Below are positions 1 to 9,379 of a stretch of DNA of 56,082 nucleotides, in pieces. Origin of the DNA: Oerskovia enterophila (lineage in GTDB: Bacteria > Actinomycetota > Actinomycetes > Actinomycetales > Cellulomonadaceae). The stretch is taken from contig NZ_MAQA01000031.1 in the NCBI RefSeq assembly GCF_001692445.1, positions 1-56,082 of the forward strand, in the 5' to 3' direction. The notes beneath the pieces were generated by a model that saw nothing but the letters and a program-made list of their open reading frames with translations, was not told the DNA's origin and ran no database searches. The position numbers were made by a program, and so were the translations under genes. Each line of letters opens with the position of its first letter. Positions within the stretch are counted from its first letter, which is position 1.

Positions 1-1260
1 CGCCGCGCAGTCCGCGCCGACCTCGTCCAACATGCAGTTCTGGAGCGTCGTGGCGGTGACCGACCCGGCCCGCAAGGACCGGCTCGCGGCGCTCGCCGGC
101 ACCCCCGCGAACCGGGCCAGCGAGAACAACCGGTCCGCGGCGACCGGCTGGGCGGCCGGCTCCTCGCGAGCCAGCTCCGCCAGGACCCGGCCGATCGACG
201 GCGCGAACTTGAAGCCGTGGCCCGAGAATCCCGCGGCGACCACGACGCGCCCCACGCGGTCGAGCACGAAGTCGTGGTCCGGGGTCGTGGTGTACGTGCA
301 GGAGACGGGGACGAGCCGGTCGGCGTCGGCCCCCGGGACCCACGTCCGCACGTAGTCCTGGAGCTGGGCGAGCTGCCCGGGCTCGGGCCGGAAGGTCCGC
401 CGGTCGGGGTCGGTGCGCGGCCCGACCCCGTGGAAGCCGACCTTGATCCCCTCGCCGGGCGTCGCGAGCCCGTAGACCCCGCTCGGCCACGGGTGCGGCG
501 CGGCGGGGGCGTGCGTGAAGCTGGGCCACGTGTCCTCCGCCGGTGCTCCCGGAGCGAGCGCGAAGTGCGCGGGCTGCTCCTGGGTGACGACGAGGGGCGG
601 GACGGGCGCGCCGCCGTCGGGCACCGTGAAGGCCGCACCCAGCAGGCCCGCGCTCCACGCGCCCACCGCGACCACGACCGTGTCCGCGACCAGGTCGTAC
701 CGGTCGGTGACGACCCGGACCGAGCCCGCACCCGGGTGGACGTGACGCACGTGCACCCCGTGGCGGACGTCGGCGCCGTGCGAGCGCGCCGCGGACTGGA
801 AGGCCGCGACCGCGCGGTCCGCGTGGACGCGCCCGGCCGTCGCGGTCTCGTGCAGCACGTCGCCCTCGAACCGCAGGCCGGGCCAGCGCTCGCCGGCCTC
901 CTCGGGACGCAACCACTCGTGCGCGACGCCGCGCGCGACGAACGCGTCGCCGATCTGGCCGGGGCGCGGGAAGCCGTGGCTCACGCCGCCCGTCAGGGTC
1001 AGGACGTCGCCGGTGGCCAGGCCCGCGTCGCGCTCGAGGTCGCGCCACAGGCCGAACGCCTCCTGCGCGAGGTCGAGGTAGGCGGGCTGGGCGTACGTGG
1101 TCCGGTAGATGCGCGACGCCCCGTGCGAGGCGCCCTGCGTGTGGCCGGGCTCGAAGCGTTCGAGCAGGACGACGTCGTGCCCCGCGCGTGCGAGCTGCCA
1201 CGCTGCAGCGGAGCCCATGACGCCGCCGCCGACGACGACGTGGGACACGTGCTCGGTCAT
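1..1260 (-). CDS. Monomeric sarcosine oxidase-like FAD amine oxidase, 3' end cut by window edge
   Basis: Likely oxidises a secondary or N-methylated amine or amino acid using covalent FAD in the cytoplasm, giving an aldehyde or imine and H2O2. The N-terminus carries the dinucleotide fold motif VVVGGGVMGSAA. Near codon 320 there is CTYTTTPDHDFVLD, whose Cys matches the flavin-linking Cys of the MSOX/N-methyltryptophan oxidase family. It is followed by the family hallmark GFSGHGFKFAPSIG. The ATG at 1260 has GAGAGG upstream. The frame stays open for 420 codons to base 1, longer than the usual 370-390 residues, so an extended C-terminus or a fusion lies outside the window. It is the last visible gene of the minus-strand operon, 82 bp after the substrate-binding protein. 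Its place beside an amino-acid transporter and monooxygenases suggests it works on an imported amino-acid derivative; the substrate is unknown. Confidence 0.85.
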   Translation of the reverse strand, partial: MTEHVSHVVVGGGVMGSAAAWQLARAGHDVVLLERFEPGHTQGASHGASRIYRTTYAQPAYLDLAQEAFGLWRDLERDAGLATGDVLTLTGGVSHGFPRPGQIGDAFVARGVAHEWLRPEEAGERWPGLRFEGDVLHETATAGRVHADRAVAAFQSAARSHGADVRHGVHVRHVHPGAGSVRVVTDRYDLVADTVVVAVGAWSAGLLGAAFTVPDGGAPVPPLVVTQEQPAHFALAPGAPAEDTWPSFTHAPAAPHPWPSGVYGLATPGEGIKVGFHGVGPRTDPDRRTFRPEPGQLAQLQDYVRTWVPGADADRLVPVSCTYTTTPDHDFVLDRVGRVVVAAGFSGHGFKFAPSIGRVLAELAREEPAAQPVAADRLFSLARFAGVPASAASRSLRAGSVTATTLQNCMLDEVGADCAA

Positions 1261-1342
1261 CTGGCTGCCTCTCGGTCGGTAGGTGGGGTGCCGCCGGCCC
1301 GCGGGTCCCAGGAGGATTCCGCGGGCCGGTCGGCCGTGCTGG

Positions 1343-2398
1343 TCAGGACTTGGGCAGCCCTGCGGGGTTGGTCTCGGAGGTCTCGATGGCCTCGTCCTCC
1401 AGGCCCCAGCGCTCGAGCACCTCGGCATAGCTGCCGTCCTCGATCGCGTGGTTGAGCGCGGCCGTGACCGCGGGGGCGAGCTCGTTGCCCTTGAGCGTGC
1501 CGACCGCGATCTGCGCGGTCGCGGGCCAGCCGCCGTTGAGCGTGCCGATCACCTTGAAGTCCTCGGGCGAGACCTTGGCCTTGTACGACGCGGTCGCGTT
1601 GGGCCCGAACGTCACGTCGATGCGGCCCGACTGGAGCGCGAGGATCGTGTCGCCGTCGTTCTCGAAGTACTCGATCGTGGCGGGCTCGAGCCCTGCGGCC
1701 TTGTTCTCCTCGTCCCACGCGAGCAGGATCTTCTCCTGGTTGGTCCCCGACCCGACCGCGACCGTGAGACCCGCGACGTCCTTGGCCTCGGTGATGGACG
1801 TGAGGTCGCTGTCGGCCTTGGTCAGCCAGCCGAGCTGGTCGTTGCGGTAGGACGAGAAGTCGAAGAGCTCCTTGCGCTCCTCGGTCACCGTCACGTTGGA
1901 GATCACGACGTCGACGTCGCCCGACTGGACGGCGAGCGGCCAGTCGGCCCAGGCCTTGACCTCCCACTCGACCTTCTTGCCGAGCGCGTCGCCGATGAGC
2001 TGGGCGATGTCGGTCTCGTTGCCGATCGGGGTCTTCTCGTCGTCGGCCAGGAACGCGAGCGGCGGCACGTACGCGCTGACCGCGACCTTGATCGTGTCCT
2101 TGTCCGCGAACGCGGCCGGGAGGAGCGCGACGGCCTCGGCCGACTCGGTCGTGCGGATGCGGTCCTGCTCGGGCGAGGTGTCGACGACGAGCCCGGCGGC
2201 CGCGGCGTTCTCGGCGTTGACGTCGCCCACCGGGTCGGCGTCCGCGTTCGTGGCGCATGCCGCGAGCAGCGCGAGGATGGGCAGGGTCGCGGCGATCCCC
2301 AGGACGCGGCCGGCGCGGCGGGAGGGACGACGGGCCGCGCGGGACGCAGCCGTGGATCGGGCGGTGCCGGCGGCCACGCCGGAGGTGTGCAGGGTCAT
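1343..2398 (-). CDS. Amino-acid ABC transporter substrate-binding lipoprotein
   Basis: Extracytoplasmic receptor of a polar amino-acid ABC importer (SBP_bac_3 family), 351 aa. A long, Arg-rich N-terminus precedes a hydrophobic stretch and the lipobox LALLAAC with lipidated Cys near residue 48. The body has typical family features: GNETDIAQLIGDALGKKVEW, then SGDVDVVISNVTVTEERKE (two-lobed ligand fold) and SGRIDVTFGPNATASY. It lies 76 bp after the ATPase gene, so the transporter order is permease, ATPase, receptor. The start at 2398 has GAAAGAG upstream. Sequence alone does not tell cystine from other amino acids; the operon context favours a sulfur-containing amino acid (inference). Confidence 0.93.
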   Translation of the reverse strand: MTLHTSGVAAGTARSTAASRAARRPSRRAGRVLGIAATLPILALLAACATNADADPVGDVNAENAAAAGLVVDTSPEQDRIRTTESAEAVALLPAAFADKDTIKVAVSAYVPPLAFLADDEKTPIGNETDIAQLIGDALGKKVEWEVKAWADWPLAVQSGDVDVVISNVTVTEERKELFDFSSYRNDQLGWLTKADSDLTSITEAKDVAGLTVAVGSGTNQEKILLAWDEENKAAGLEPATIEYFENDGDTILALQSGRIDVTFGPNATASYKAKVSPEDFKVIGTLNGGWPATAQIAVGTLKGNELAPAVTAALNHAIEDGSYAEVLERWGLEDEAIETSETNPAGLPKS

Positions 2399-2474
2399 CG
2401 TGTTCTCTTTCGTGGTGGGTGGACGTGCGGTGGGGTGACGCGGCCCGGGCAGCGGGTGTGCCGGGCTCCGGGCG

Positions 2475-3347
2475 TCACAGGACCTTGTCGAGGAAGGCCT
2501 TGGTCCGGTCGTGGCGGGGTGCGTCGAGGACCTGTGCGGGTGGTCCCTGCTCGACGATGCGACCGGCGTCCATGAAGACGACCGTGTCGGCGACCTCCCG
2601 CGCGAAGCCGATCTCGTGCGTCACGACGAGCATGGTCGTGCCGCCGTGCGCGAGGTCCTTGATGACGTCGAGCACCTCCCCGACGAGCTCGGGGTCGAGC
2701 GCCGAGGTCGGCTCGTCGAAGAGCAGGACGCGCGGGCGCATGGCGAGCGCGCGGGCGATCGCGACGCGCTGCTGCTGACCGCCTGACAGCTGGCGGGGCC
2801 GGGCGTCGGCCTTGTCGGCGAGGCCCACGCGGGCCAGGAGCTCGCGCGCCTCGGCCTCGACCTCGGTCCGGTCCCTGCCCTGGGCCGAGACGGGGGCCTC
2901 GACGACGTTCTCGAGGGCCGTGAGGTGCGGGAAGAGGTTGAAGCTCTGGAACACGAAGCCGATCTGGGTCCGCTGGACCAGGATCTCCTTCTCCTTGAGC
3001 TCCCGCAGGGTGTCGCCCTTGCGGGCGTAGCCGATGAGGTCGCCGTCGACCGCGATGAACCCGCGGTCGACCTTCTCGAGGTGGTTGATGACGCGCAGGA
3101 GCGTGGACTTGCCCGAGCCCGACGGACCCAGGATCACGGTGACCTCGCCCGGTCGGACCTCGAGGTCGATGCCCGCGAGCACCTCGAGCGTGCCGTAGGA
3201 CTTGTGGACGCCCCGGACCTCGACGAGGCCCGTGGCCGGGGAGCCGGCCGGGGACGTGGTCGTCGAGGCTCCGGTCGTCGCGGCGCCGCCGGCAACGGTC
3301 GTCCGGGTCACCGGGGCCGTCGCAGCAGCAGTGGTCGTGGCGGTCAT
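2475..3347 (-). CDS. Amino-acid ABC transporter ATP-binding protein
   Basis: ATPase subunit of the same importer, 290 aa, GlnQ/TcyN type. Visible motifs in order: Walker [11 protein letters not shown]-loop region [18 protein letters not shown], signature [16 protein letters not shown], Walker [14 protein letters not shown] and switch His in [14 protein letters not shown]. The open frame extends far upstream, but the ATG at 3347 overlaps the permease stop by 4 nt (ATGA), which marks coupled translation and fixes the start. About 45 low-complexity Thr/Ala-rich residues precede the ABC domain, an unusual N-terminal tail. Confidence 0.95.
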   Translation of the reverse strand: MTATTTAAATAPVTRTTVAGGAATTGASTTTSPAGSPATGLVEVRGVHKSYGTLEVLAGIDLEVRPGEVTVILGPSGSGKSTLLRVINHLEKVDRGFIAVDGDLIGYARKGDTLRELKEKEILVQRTQIGFVFQSFNLFPHLTALENVVEAPVSAQGRDRTEVEAEARELLARVGLADKADARPRQLSGGQQQRVAIARALAMRPRVLLFDEPTSALDPELVGEVLDVIKDLAHGGTTMLVVTHEIGFAREVADTVVFMDAGRIVEQGPPAQVLDAPRHDRTKAFLDKVL

Positions 3348-4474
3348 GCGGCACCTCCGGTGGTGCGGTCGCTCGTCCCCGTGCGCAGCAGGTGGCCGCG
3401 GCCGACCGTGGCGCGGGCCGCGTAGGCGGGGGGCAGGTGGGCGGGCGCGGGGCGGCCCGTGAGGCGGGACCACGCGACCTGGAGCGTCCAGCGGACCCGC
3501 TGGACCGGCGTCGGGGGCAGCGTGCGCACCGCGCCCTTGGCGTAGTGCCGCTCGACGTAGTACTGCGCGATCGTCAGCACGGTCGTGATGACCAGGTACC
3601 AGATCGCCGCGACCATGAGCAGCGGGACGACGCGCTGGTTGCGGCCGTAGATCACGCCGATCGTGTAGAACAGCTCGCCGTAGGCGAGGACGTACACGAC
3701 CGACGTGCCCTTGACGAGGCCGATGATCTCGTTGACCGACGTCGGCACGATGGTCCGCATGGCCTGCGGCAGCACGATACGCAGCGTCTGGCGCGAGCGC
3801 GGGATGCCGAGCGAGGCCGCGGCCTCGTGCTGCCCCTGGTCGACCGAGAGGATCCCGGCGCGCACGATCTCCGAGGAGTACGCGGCCTGCGAGAGGCCCA
3901 GGCCCAGGATCGCGGCGCCGAACTTGTCGATCACGTCGAGCGTCCCGAACTCGAGGAAGCCGGGCCCGAACGGGATGCCGAGCGAGAGCGTCGGGTAGAG
4001 GTAGGCCAGGTTGTACCAGAGCAGGAGCTGCAGGATCAGGGGCACCGAGCGGAACACCCACGTGTAGGCCGACGAGACGGCCTGGAGCAGGGGCGAGCGC
4101 GACAGGCGCATGAGCGCGAGGATCGTCCCGAGGCCGAACCCGAGGACTGCGGCGACCGCGGTCAGGCGGATGGTGCCCCACAGGCCCGCGAGGACCGAGG
4201 GCCACGTCAGGTACTGCGCGACGATCGACCACTCCCACCGGGGGTTCGTCACGAGCGAGCTCACGACCATCGCGAGCAGGACCGCGACGCCCGCGGTCGC
4301 GATCCAGCGGCCCGGGTGGCGGGCAGGGACGACCTTGAGGTCCTCCCAGCGTGTGGAGGGCGCGTCGGCGGCAGGGGCGGGCGCGAGCGTCGTCGCGCCC
4401 GGCAGGTCGGGCAGCGCCCCGGGGGGCGGGACGAGCTGGCGGGACTCGTCCTGTGGCAGGGACAGGGTGCTCAT
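3344..4474 (-). CDS. Amino-acid ABC transporter permease
   Basis: Membrane channel subunit (HisM/GlnP type), 376 aa. A hydrophilic N-terminal region of about 85 residues leads to several membrane segments. The family motif for coupling to the ATPase is visible as [26 protein letters not shown] (EAA-loop region), preceded by [21 protein letters not shown]. Start ATG 4474 has GAGGT 5-9 nt upstream. The single permease gene implies a homodimeric channel. It overlaps the ATPase gene by 4 nt and follows the GNAT gene by 95 bp. Confidence 0.94.
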   Translation of the reverse strand: MSTLSLPQDESRQLVPPPGALPDLPGATTLAPAPAADAPSTRWEDLKVVPARHPGRWIATAGVAVLLAMVVSSLVTNPRWEWSIVAQYLTWPSVLAGLWGTIRLTAVAAVLGFGLGTILALMRLSRSPLLQAVSSAYTWVFRSVPLILQLLLWYNLAYLYPTLSLGIPFGPGFLEFGTLDVIDKFGAAILGLGLSQAAYSSEIVRAGILSVDQGQHEAAASLGIPRSRQTLRIVLPQAMRTIVPTSVNEIIGLVKGTSVVYVLAYGELFYTIGVIYGRNQRVVPLLMVAAIWYLVITTVLTIAQYYVERHYAKGAVRTLPPTPVQRVRWTLQVAWSRLTGRPAPAHLPPAYAARATVGRGHLLRTGTSDRTTGGAA

Positions 4475-4569
4475 GGGGACCTCGGGCGGGTGAGAAGGGG
4501 TCGGGCGAGGGCGCCGCGGCGGGAGCCGGGGCCAGGTCGTGCCGTGTCAGAGCGAGCGGGACGTCGAGG

Positions 4570-5268
4570 TCACGCCGGTGCTGACACGTGCGGACAGAGC
4601 CACTTCTCGAACGCCAGGGGCCCGACGTCCTCGGGGTCCCGGCTCACGTCGAACAGCGGGGTGTAGCCCGCGCTCAGATAGAGCCCGGCGGCCTCCGGCT
4701 GGCGAGGGCCGGTCGTCAGGTAGATCCGCGCGTAGCCGCGCTCGGCAGCGCGGTCCTCGAGCTCGACGAGGACCTGGCGCGCGAGCCCGCGGCGCCGGTG
4801 GGCCGAGTGGGTCCAGATGCGCTTGAGCTCGGCCGTCGCGACGAGGGGCGTGCCGTCCTCGCTGTGCGTCTCGTGAGCGTCCGGGCGGGGGTCGTCACGC
4901 AGGGCGGACCGCCCGTCCCCGGGCCGGGTCCGGCGCGCGGGCTCTCCGAGCTCAGGCTCTGCCCGACGGCGGAACGCCCCTCCCGCGACCGGCTCGCCGT
5001 CCGCGAGGAGCAGGACGAGATCGCCGTCGGGCGCTGCGAAGTCGGCAGCCGGGTAGTGCTCCATCTCGGCGCGCAGGTCGTCCTCGTCGAGGAGGTTGCG
5101 GTAGCGCGTGGCGTACTCGTGGGCGAGCTCGTCGAGGAGCGGGCGCACGAGCGGGTCGTGCAGGGTCACCGACCGGACCTCGACGGGCGCGGCGACCGAC
5201 CCTGCGGCCTGGTGCGCTGCCGCCCCCGTCCCGGTCGTGGTCTCCCTCGTCGTGGTGGGCGCGCTCAT
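4570..5268 (-). CDS. GNAT family N-acetyltransferase
   Basis: Acetyl-CoA-dependent acetyltransferase, 232 aa. The acetyl-CoA pyrophosphate loop is visible as [21 protein letters not shown], followed by the [20 protein letters not shown] segment typical of GNAT motif B. An insertion of about 35 charged residues ([19 protein letters not shown] and following) separates the two halves. Start is the ATG at 5268, which overlaps the DUF1684 stop as ATGA; the open frame upstream is a chance extension. In Bacillus ytmI-type sulfur operons an acetyltransferase acts with monooxygenases on S-substituted cysteines. A comparable role here is inference from context. Confidence 0.85.
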   Translation of the reverse strand: MSAPTTTRETTTGTGAAAHQAAGSVAAPVEVRSVTLHDPLVRPLLDELAHEYATRYRNLLDEDDLRAEMEHYPAADFAAPDGDLVLLLADGEPVAGGAFRRRAEPELGEPARRTRPGDGRSALRDDPRPDAHETHSEDGTPLVATAELKRIWTHSAHRRRGLARQVLVELEDRAAERGYARIYLTTGPRQPEAAGLYLSAGYTPLFDVSRDPEDVGPLAFEKWLCPHVSAPA

Positions 5269-6209
5269 CGGGGGACCTTCTCCCCCGCCTCGACCGAGAA
5301 CGGCAGGACGTTGCCCGCGACGGGCTGCGGGCACGTGCCGAAGTCGCTGAAGGCGTAGGGCAGGTTGAGCGTGCGGTTCAGGTCGAGGCGCAGCGTCGGG
5401 CCGGGCTGCCCGTCGCTGCGGACGCCTTCTCCTGCCTCGTCCTCGTCGGCTCCTCCGCCCACCGCGTCACGGTCGACGAACAGGATCCGCCAGTCCGCGA
5501 CGCCGGGGGCCGGGTCGGTGAACAGCAGCGTGGCACCGCCGCCAGGCTTGCCCGTGAGCCGGAGCGTCGTCGTGACGCCGTCGCGGACCACGTCGACCTC
5601 GCCCACGACCTGGACGTGGTGCTCGAGCCCCGGCTGCGCGCCGCCCACGACCTCGGCGACCGGCTCGTCGTACCAGCGGACGGGCGCGTCGAGGACCCAG
5701 GCCGGGTCGTAGGAGAACGTCGGCACGCCCTCGAACGCGACCCGGGCGCGGGCCCTCGGGTCACGCACGCGCAGCCCGTAGCGCCCGGTGCGCCGCACGA
5801 GCTCGACCGCGACCGCGGAGGCCGGGTCCGCGCCGTCGGGCGCGAAGGTCGCGACGATGCGCGACGCGCCCTCCGCGACGTCCTGGACGTGGGTGCCGCG
5901 CAGCGCGTCCTGGCTGCCGGCCGGGACGATCGCGTCGGCCGCGGCCGCACGCAGGTGCACGCCCTCGGCGTCCGACCACCACTGACCGGGCAGGCCCGCG
6001 AACGTCGTCGGGGACTCCGGGACCCAGTGCAGCGCGGTGAGCGTGAGCCAGCCGTGCGGCTCGCGCAGCGACCGCTCCCGCTCGGCGTGCCAGGCGGCCC
6101 ACGCGGCCGCGCCGTCCGGGTTGCCGGTCGACGTGCCCGTCGGGGCGGACGCCGCGGCGTGGCGGCCGCGCGTGGCGACGTCGGTCGGGGTGGTGGTGCT
6201 CGTCGTCAT
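5265..6209 (-). CDS. DUF1684 family protein
   Basis: 314 aa protein of the DUF1684 family, whose biochemical role is not established. The family pattern is visible: an N-terminal AWHAERERSLREPHGWLTLT block with conserved Trp and Leu, LHWVPESPTTFAGLPGQWW, and the C-terminal signature LPYAFSDFGTCPQPVAGNVL with the conserved Cys-Pro pair and VEAGEK tail. AAGGAG sits properly before ATG 6209. It lies 46 bp after the second monooxygenase and overlaps the GNAT gene by 4 nt, so it is fully inside the sulfur-type operon. It has no signal peptide or membrane segment. Confidence 0.88.
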   Translation of the reverse strand: MTTSTTTPTDVATRGRHAAASAPTGTSTGNPDGAAAWAAWHAERERSLREPHGWLTLTALHWVPESPTTFAGLPGQWWSDAEGVHLRAAAADAIVPAGSQDALRGTHVQDVAEGASRIVATFAPDGADPASAVAVELVRRTGRYGLRVRDPRARARVAFEGVPTFSYDPAWVLDAPVRWYDEPVAEVVGGAQPGLEHHVQVVGEVDVVRDGVTTTLRLTGKPGGGATLLFTDPAPGVADWRILFVDRDAVGGGADEDEAGEGVRSDGQPGPTLRLDLNRTLNLPYAFSDFGTCPQPVAGNVLPFSVEAGEKVPR

Positions 6210-6255
6210 GATGCTCCTTCAGGACTGGTGGTCGGACGGTCGGATGCTGCGGAGG

Positions 6256-7737
6256 TCAGCTCAGGCGGGCCGAGCTGCTCGCCCCGGCCGCGACCGTGTC
6301 GCCCACGGGGGCAGGGACGGCTCCGACCTCGGGGCGCGAGAGGCCGAGGTGGTCGCGCAGCGTGGTGCCCGTGTACTCGGTGCGGAACGAGCCGCGCTCC
6401 TGGAGCAGCGGCACGACCTGGTCGAACACGTCGTCGAGCCCCGCCGGGGTCAGGTGCGGCACGAGGATGAAGCCGTCCGACGCGTCCTCCTGGACGTGCC
6501 GGTCGATGTCGTCCGCGACCTGCTGGGCCGTGCCGACGAACCCGCCCCGGCTCGTCACGTCGATCACGAGGTCGCGGATGGACCAGCCGTTGGCCGCGGC
6601 CTTCTCGCGCCAGGCGCGGACCACGGGACCTGGATCCTTGACGTGCCGGACCCGGCCCCGCGTGATGCTGAGGTGCTCCAGGTCGGGCTCGACGTCGGGC
6701 AGCGGACCCTCGGGGTCGTAGGCCGTGAGGTCGCGCCCCCAGACCTGCTCGAGGAACGCGATCGCGGTCCTGCCCGGCACCTGCTGGAGGCGGATCTCTC
6801 GCGCGCGCTCGGCGGCCTCGTCGGCCGTGTCCCCCAGGACGACGACCGTCGCCGGGAGGATCTTGAGCGAGTCGCGGTCGCGGCCGTGCGCCGCGAGGCG
6901 CGACTTCACGTCGGCGTAGAACGCCTGGCCGTCCTCGAACGCCGAGTGCGCCGAGAAGACGACGTCGGCGGTCGCCGCCGCGAAGTCGCGGCCGTCGACC
7001 GAGTCGCCCGCCTGGAACAGGACCGGGTGCCCCTGGGGCCCACGCGGGGTCTCGAACTGGCCCGACACGTCGAAGTGCTTGCCGCGGTGCGCGAACGGTC
7101 GCACTCCCCCGGGCCGCACGAGGCCCCCGGGGGCGAGGACGTCGACCGTGCCGTCGTCCTGGCCGTCGACGAGATCGATCACCGCGTCGTCGTCCCACGA
7201 GTCCCAGAGCTGCCGGGCCAGGGCCACGAGCTCGCCCGCGCGCTCGTACCGCTCCTCGTAGGGAAGGAACCCGCCGCGACGGAAGTTGGCGCCCGTGAAC
7301 GCGTCGGGGCTCGTGACGAGGTTCCAGGCCGCGCGGCCTCCCGACAGGATGTCGAGGCTCGCGAACTGGCGCGCCAGCTCGTAGGGCTCGTTGAAGGTCG
7401 TGTTGACCGTGCCTGCGAGGCCCAGGCGGTCGGTGACCGCGGCGAGGGCCGCGAGCACGGGGAGCGTGTCGGGGCGGCCCACGACGTCGAGGTCGTGGAT
7501 CTGGCCCTTGTGCTCGCGCAGGCGCAGGCCCTCGGCGAGGAAGAAGAAGTCGAGCTTGGCCTCCTCCGCCCGGCGGGCGAGGTGCTCGAACGAGCTGAAC
7601 TCGATCTGGCTGCGGGAGGCGGGGTCGCTCCACACGGTCGTGTTGTTGACGCCCGGGAAGTGGGCGCCCAGGTGGATCTGCTTGCGGGGACGGCCGTCGC
7701 GCGAGCGGGCCGTCGAGGCAGGGGTGGGGTGCGTCAT
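6256..7737 (-). CDS. LLM-class flavin monooxygenase (NtaA/SnaA/DszA type)
   Basis: Reduced-FMN-dependent monooxygenase of the bacterial luciferase superfamily, 493 aa. It starts with the KQIHLGAHFPGVNNTTVW strand and shows FNEPYELARQFASLDILSGG, followed by RAAWNLVTSP, the usual NtaA-family core near residues 105-135. Later come YERAGELVALARQLWDSW, GHPVLFQAGDS and the C-terminal VPHLTPAGLDDVFDQVVP. Family members open C-S or C-N bonds in compounds such as nitrilotriacetate, dibenzothiophene sulfone and dimethylsulfide with FMNH2 from a separate reductase. No reductase gene is seen in this operon. It is 12 bp after the first monooxygenase. Confidence 0.92.
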   Translation of the reverse strand: MTHPTPASTARSRDGRPRKQIHLGAHFPGVNNTTVWSDPASRSQIEFSSFEHLARRAEEAKLDFFFLAEGLRLREHKGQIHDLDVVGRPDTLPVLAALAAVTDRLGLAGTVNTTFNEPYELARQFASLDILSGGRAAWNLVTSPDAFTGANFRRGGFLPYEERYERAGELVALARQLWDSWDDDAVIDLVDGQDDGTVDVLAPGGLVRPGGVRPFAHRGKHFDVSGQFETPRGPQGHPVLFQAGDSVDGRDFAAATADVVFSAHSAFEDGQAFYADVKSRLAAHGRDRDSLKILPATVVVLGDTADEAAERAREIRLQQVPGRTAIAFLEQVWGRDLTAYDPEGPLPDVEPDLEHLSITRGRVRHVKDPGPVVRAWREKAAANGWSIRDLVIDVTSRGGFVGTAQQVADDIDRHVQEDASDGFILVPHLTPAGLDDVFDQVVPLLQERGSFRTEYTGTTLRDHLGLSRPEVGAVPAPVGDTVAAGASSSARLS

Positions 7738-7749
7738 GGTGGCGGGTCC

Positions 7750-9009
7750 TCAGGCGATCGCGGCGGCGTAGCGGTTGGCGGGGCGGGCGAGCCCCAGGGT
7801 GTCCCGCAGGGTCGAGCCCGGGTAGGTCGAGCGGAAGACGCCGGCCTCCTGGAGGAGCGGGACGACGTCGTCGACCAGGGCGTCGAGGTCGGTGCGGAGC
7901 GACGAGGGGCGGATCGTGAACCCGTCGGCCGCCCCGGCCTCGACCCACTCCTCGACGACCTCGGCGAGGTCGCGGGCCGTGCCCACGTGCGTGAGCGACC
8001 CGGTGTCCCACGTGATCCCCTCGAGCCCCTCGAGCAGGTCGAGGCGTGCCTGGGCGCTGGCCCGGTCCTGGCCGATCACGGCGTAGACGTCGACGAGCAC
8101 GCGCAGGTCGTCGGGGTTGCGGCCTGCCTCGGCGGCCGCGGCACGCACCTGGTCGCGCAGCGCCCGGGCGCCGTCGAGCGTCGTGGCCCGCACCCGCACG
8201 ACGTCGGCGCGGCGACCTGCGAGAGCCAGCGCCTCCGCGGAGTCCCCGCGCACGACGACCGGGGGCTGCGCCTGGGGCGAGCGGGGCGTGATCGACGGGC
8301 CCTTCACGGCGAACCGGACGCCGTCGTAGTCGACGTAGTGGAGCTTGTCGCGGTCGACGAAGCGGCCCGAGGCGACGTCACGGATCTCGGCGTCGTCCTC
8401 CCAGCTGTCCCACAGCCGGCTGACGACCTCGATGGCCTCCTCGGCCTCGGCGACCGCGTCGGTGGTGTCCTGGGCGCCCTTGCGCCCGAACAGCGCGGCG
8501 CCGGACTCGGTCGTCGACCAGCCCACCTGCCAGGCGGCGCGGCCCGCGCTCACGTGGTCGACGGTCGCGATCGCCTTGGAGACGTGGAACGGCTCGGTGT
8601 GCGTGGTGTCGACCGTCGCGACGAGCCCGATCCCCGCCGAGCGCGGTGCGAGGCGCGAGGCCACGAGGGCCGCGTCGAGGCGTCCGCGCAGCGTCGTGTT
8701 GCGCGTCGGCTGGAGCGAGAACGTGTCGTCGAACAGCGCGAAGTCGAGCACGCCGCGCTGGGCCGTGGCGACGAGCTCCTGGAGGCGCTGGCCGTCGAAC
8801 AGGCGGGGCGACTCGGACCCGACCGCGCGCCACGCACCCGCTCGTGCTCCGGCGTCGGACAGGTCGACACCCAGGTGGGCCGAGCGGCGGGGCGGCCCGT
8901 CGAGCAGGTCGTCGAGCGCGTCGAGCGACGGGTCGGTCGATCGGTCGTCCTGCTGCTCGGCGGACGAGGAGGCGGGGGTGAACAGCGGGGTCAGGTTCGA
9001 GTCAGGCAT
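7750..9009 (-). CDS. LLM-class flavin-dependent oxidoreductase, first structural gene of operon
   Basis: 419 aa luciferase-superfamily protein, shorter and more divergent than its neighbour. Core motifs: GVLDFALFDDTFSLQPTR, AGIGLVATVDTTHTEPFHV, VDHVSAGRAAWQVGWS and a C-terminal VEAGAADGFTIRPSSL. The start is placed at ATG 9009 (MPDSNLTPLF), which has GGAG about 9 nt upstream; an earlier in-frame start at 9096 adds 29 Arg/Pro-rich residues and is unlikely. Paired monooxygenases of this class occur in thioether-utilisation operons. Here it is the first gene after the Cys-rich leader peptide, so it should be the direct target of that control (inference). Confidence 0.88.
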   Translation of the reverse strand: MPDSNLTPLFTPASSSAEQQDDRSTDPSLDALDDLLDGPPRRSAHLGVDLSDAGARAGAWRAVGSESPRLFDGQRLQELVATAQRGVLDFALFDDTFSLQPTRNTTLRGRLDAALVASRLAPRSAGIGLVATVDTTHTEPFHVSKAIATVDHVSAGRAAWQVGWSTTESGAALFGRKGAQDTTDAVAEAEEAIEVVSRLWDSWEDDAEIRDVASGRFVDRDKLHYVDYDGVRFAVKGPSITPRSPQAQPPVVVRGDSAEALALAGRRADVVRVRATTLDGARALRDQVRAAAAEAGRNPDDLRVLVDVYAVIGQDRASAQARLDLLEGLEGITWDTGSLTHVGTARDLAEVVEEWVEAGAADGFTIRPSSLRTDLDALVDDVVPLLQEAGVFRSTYPGSTLRDTLGLARPANRYAAAIA

Positions 9010-9241
9010 GGGTCGTTCCACTCCGGGAGGTCGGGTGCGGGGTCGCTCGGCCGCTGTCGCAGGGATCGGCGGAAGGCCGCGGCGGGTCGCGAGCACTGCG
9101 GGGTGCAGGTGGGGGTGCAGCGGGGTGGACCGCCGGGCCGGGCGACGGGTGACCGGGGCAGGCCGGTGTTCCGGCAGGCCGCGGCGACCGCGTCACGGGC
9201 GGGGCGGTTCAGGGGCGAGCCGGCTCGGCTCGGGAGGCGTC

Positions 9242-9248
9242 AGGAGGA
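9242..9248 (-). promoter_or_regulatory. Anti-Shine-Dalgarno tract just after leader stop
   Basis: In the transcript TCCTCCT begins 9 nt after the leader stop codon. It is exactly complementary to AGGAGGA in the leader's own ribosome site (9383-9389), and could also pair with GGAG before the first monooxygenase. Such a tract is what an attenuator based on leader translation would need. The pairing is seen; the mechanism is inferred. Confidence 0.45.
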
Positions 9249-9256
9249 GCGCAGGC

Positions 9257-9379
9257 TCAACAACAGACGCGGCCCGGGACGACGGGACGCCCGGGGGAAC
9301 AACACATTCGACGGGCGGGAGCCACGGCTCCCCGTGCCGACGCGACAGGCGTGAGGACGAGCGTGTCGCGGATGTCCAC
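9257..9379 (-). CDS. Cys-rich leader peptide, putative cysteine-responsive attenuator
   Basis: Short ORF of 40 codons with a strong Shine-Dalgarno sequence GAGGAGGA 4 nt before a GTG start. The C-terminal half reads RRMCCSPGRPVVPGRVCC and ends directly at the stop. All four Cys codons are TGT, the rare choice in so GC-rich a genome. It lies 247 nt upstream of the monooxygenase operon on the same strand, behind a consensus promoter. Known mycobacterial attenuators use short ORFs ending in Cys runs to sense charged tRNA-Cys, and the same logic is inferred here. It does not show the RRxVDL motif of the other leader in the window. Protein function as such is not expected. Confidence 0.7.
   Translation of the reverse strand: MDIRDTLVLTPVASARGAVAPARRMCCSPGRPVVPGRVCC

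Noticed and set aside
217-1455. Plus-strand open frame of 412 codons
   Set aside because: Arg/Gly/Val-rich antisense shadow of the FAD oxidase; no ribosome site and no family pattern.
9002-9196. 64-codon minus-strand frame between leader and first monooxygenase
   Set aside because: Pro/Ser-rich, no ribosome site, overlaps the true start region; looks like leader RNA.
6037-9354. 1105-codon plus-strand frame
   Set aside because: Antisense of the two monooxygenases and DUF1684 gene; composition is typical of shadow frames in GC-rich DNA.
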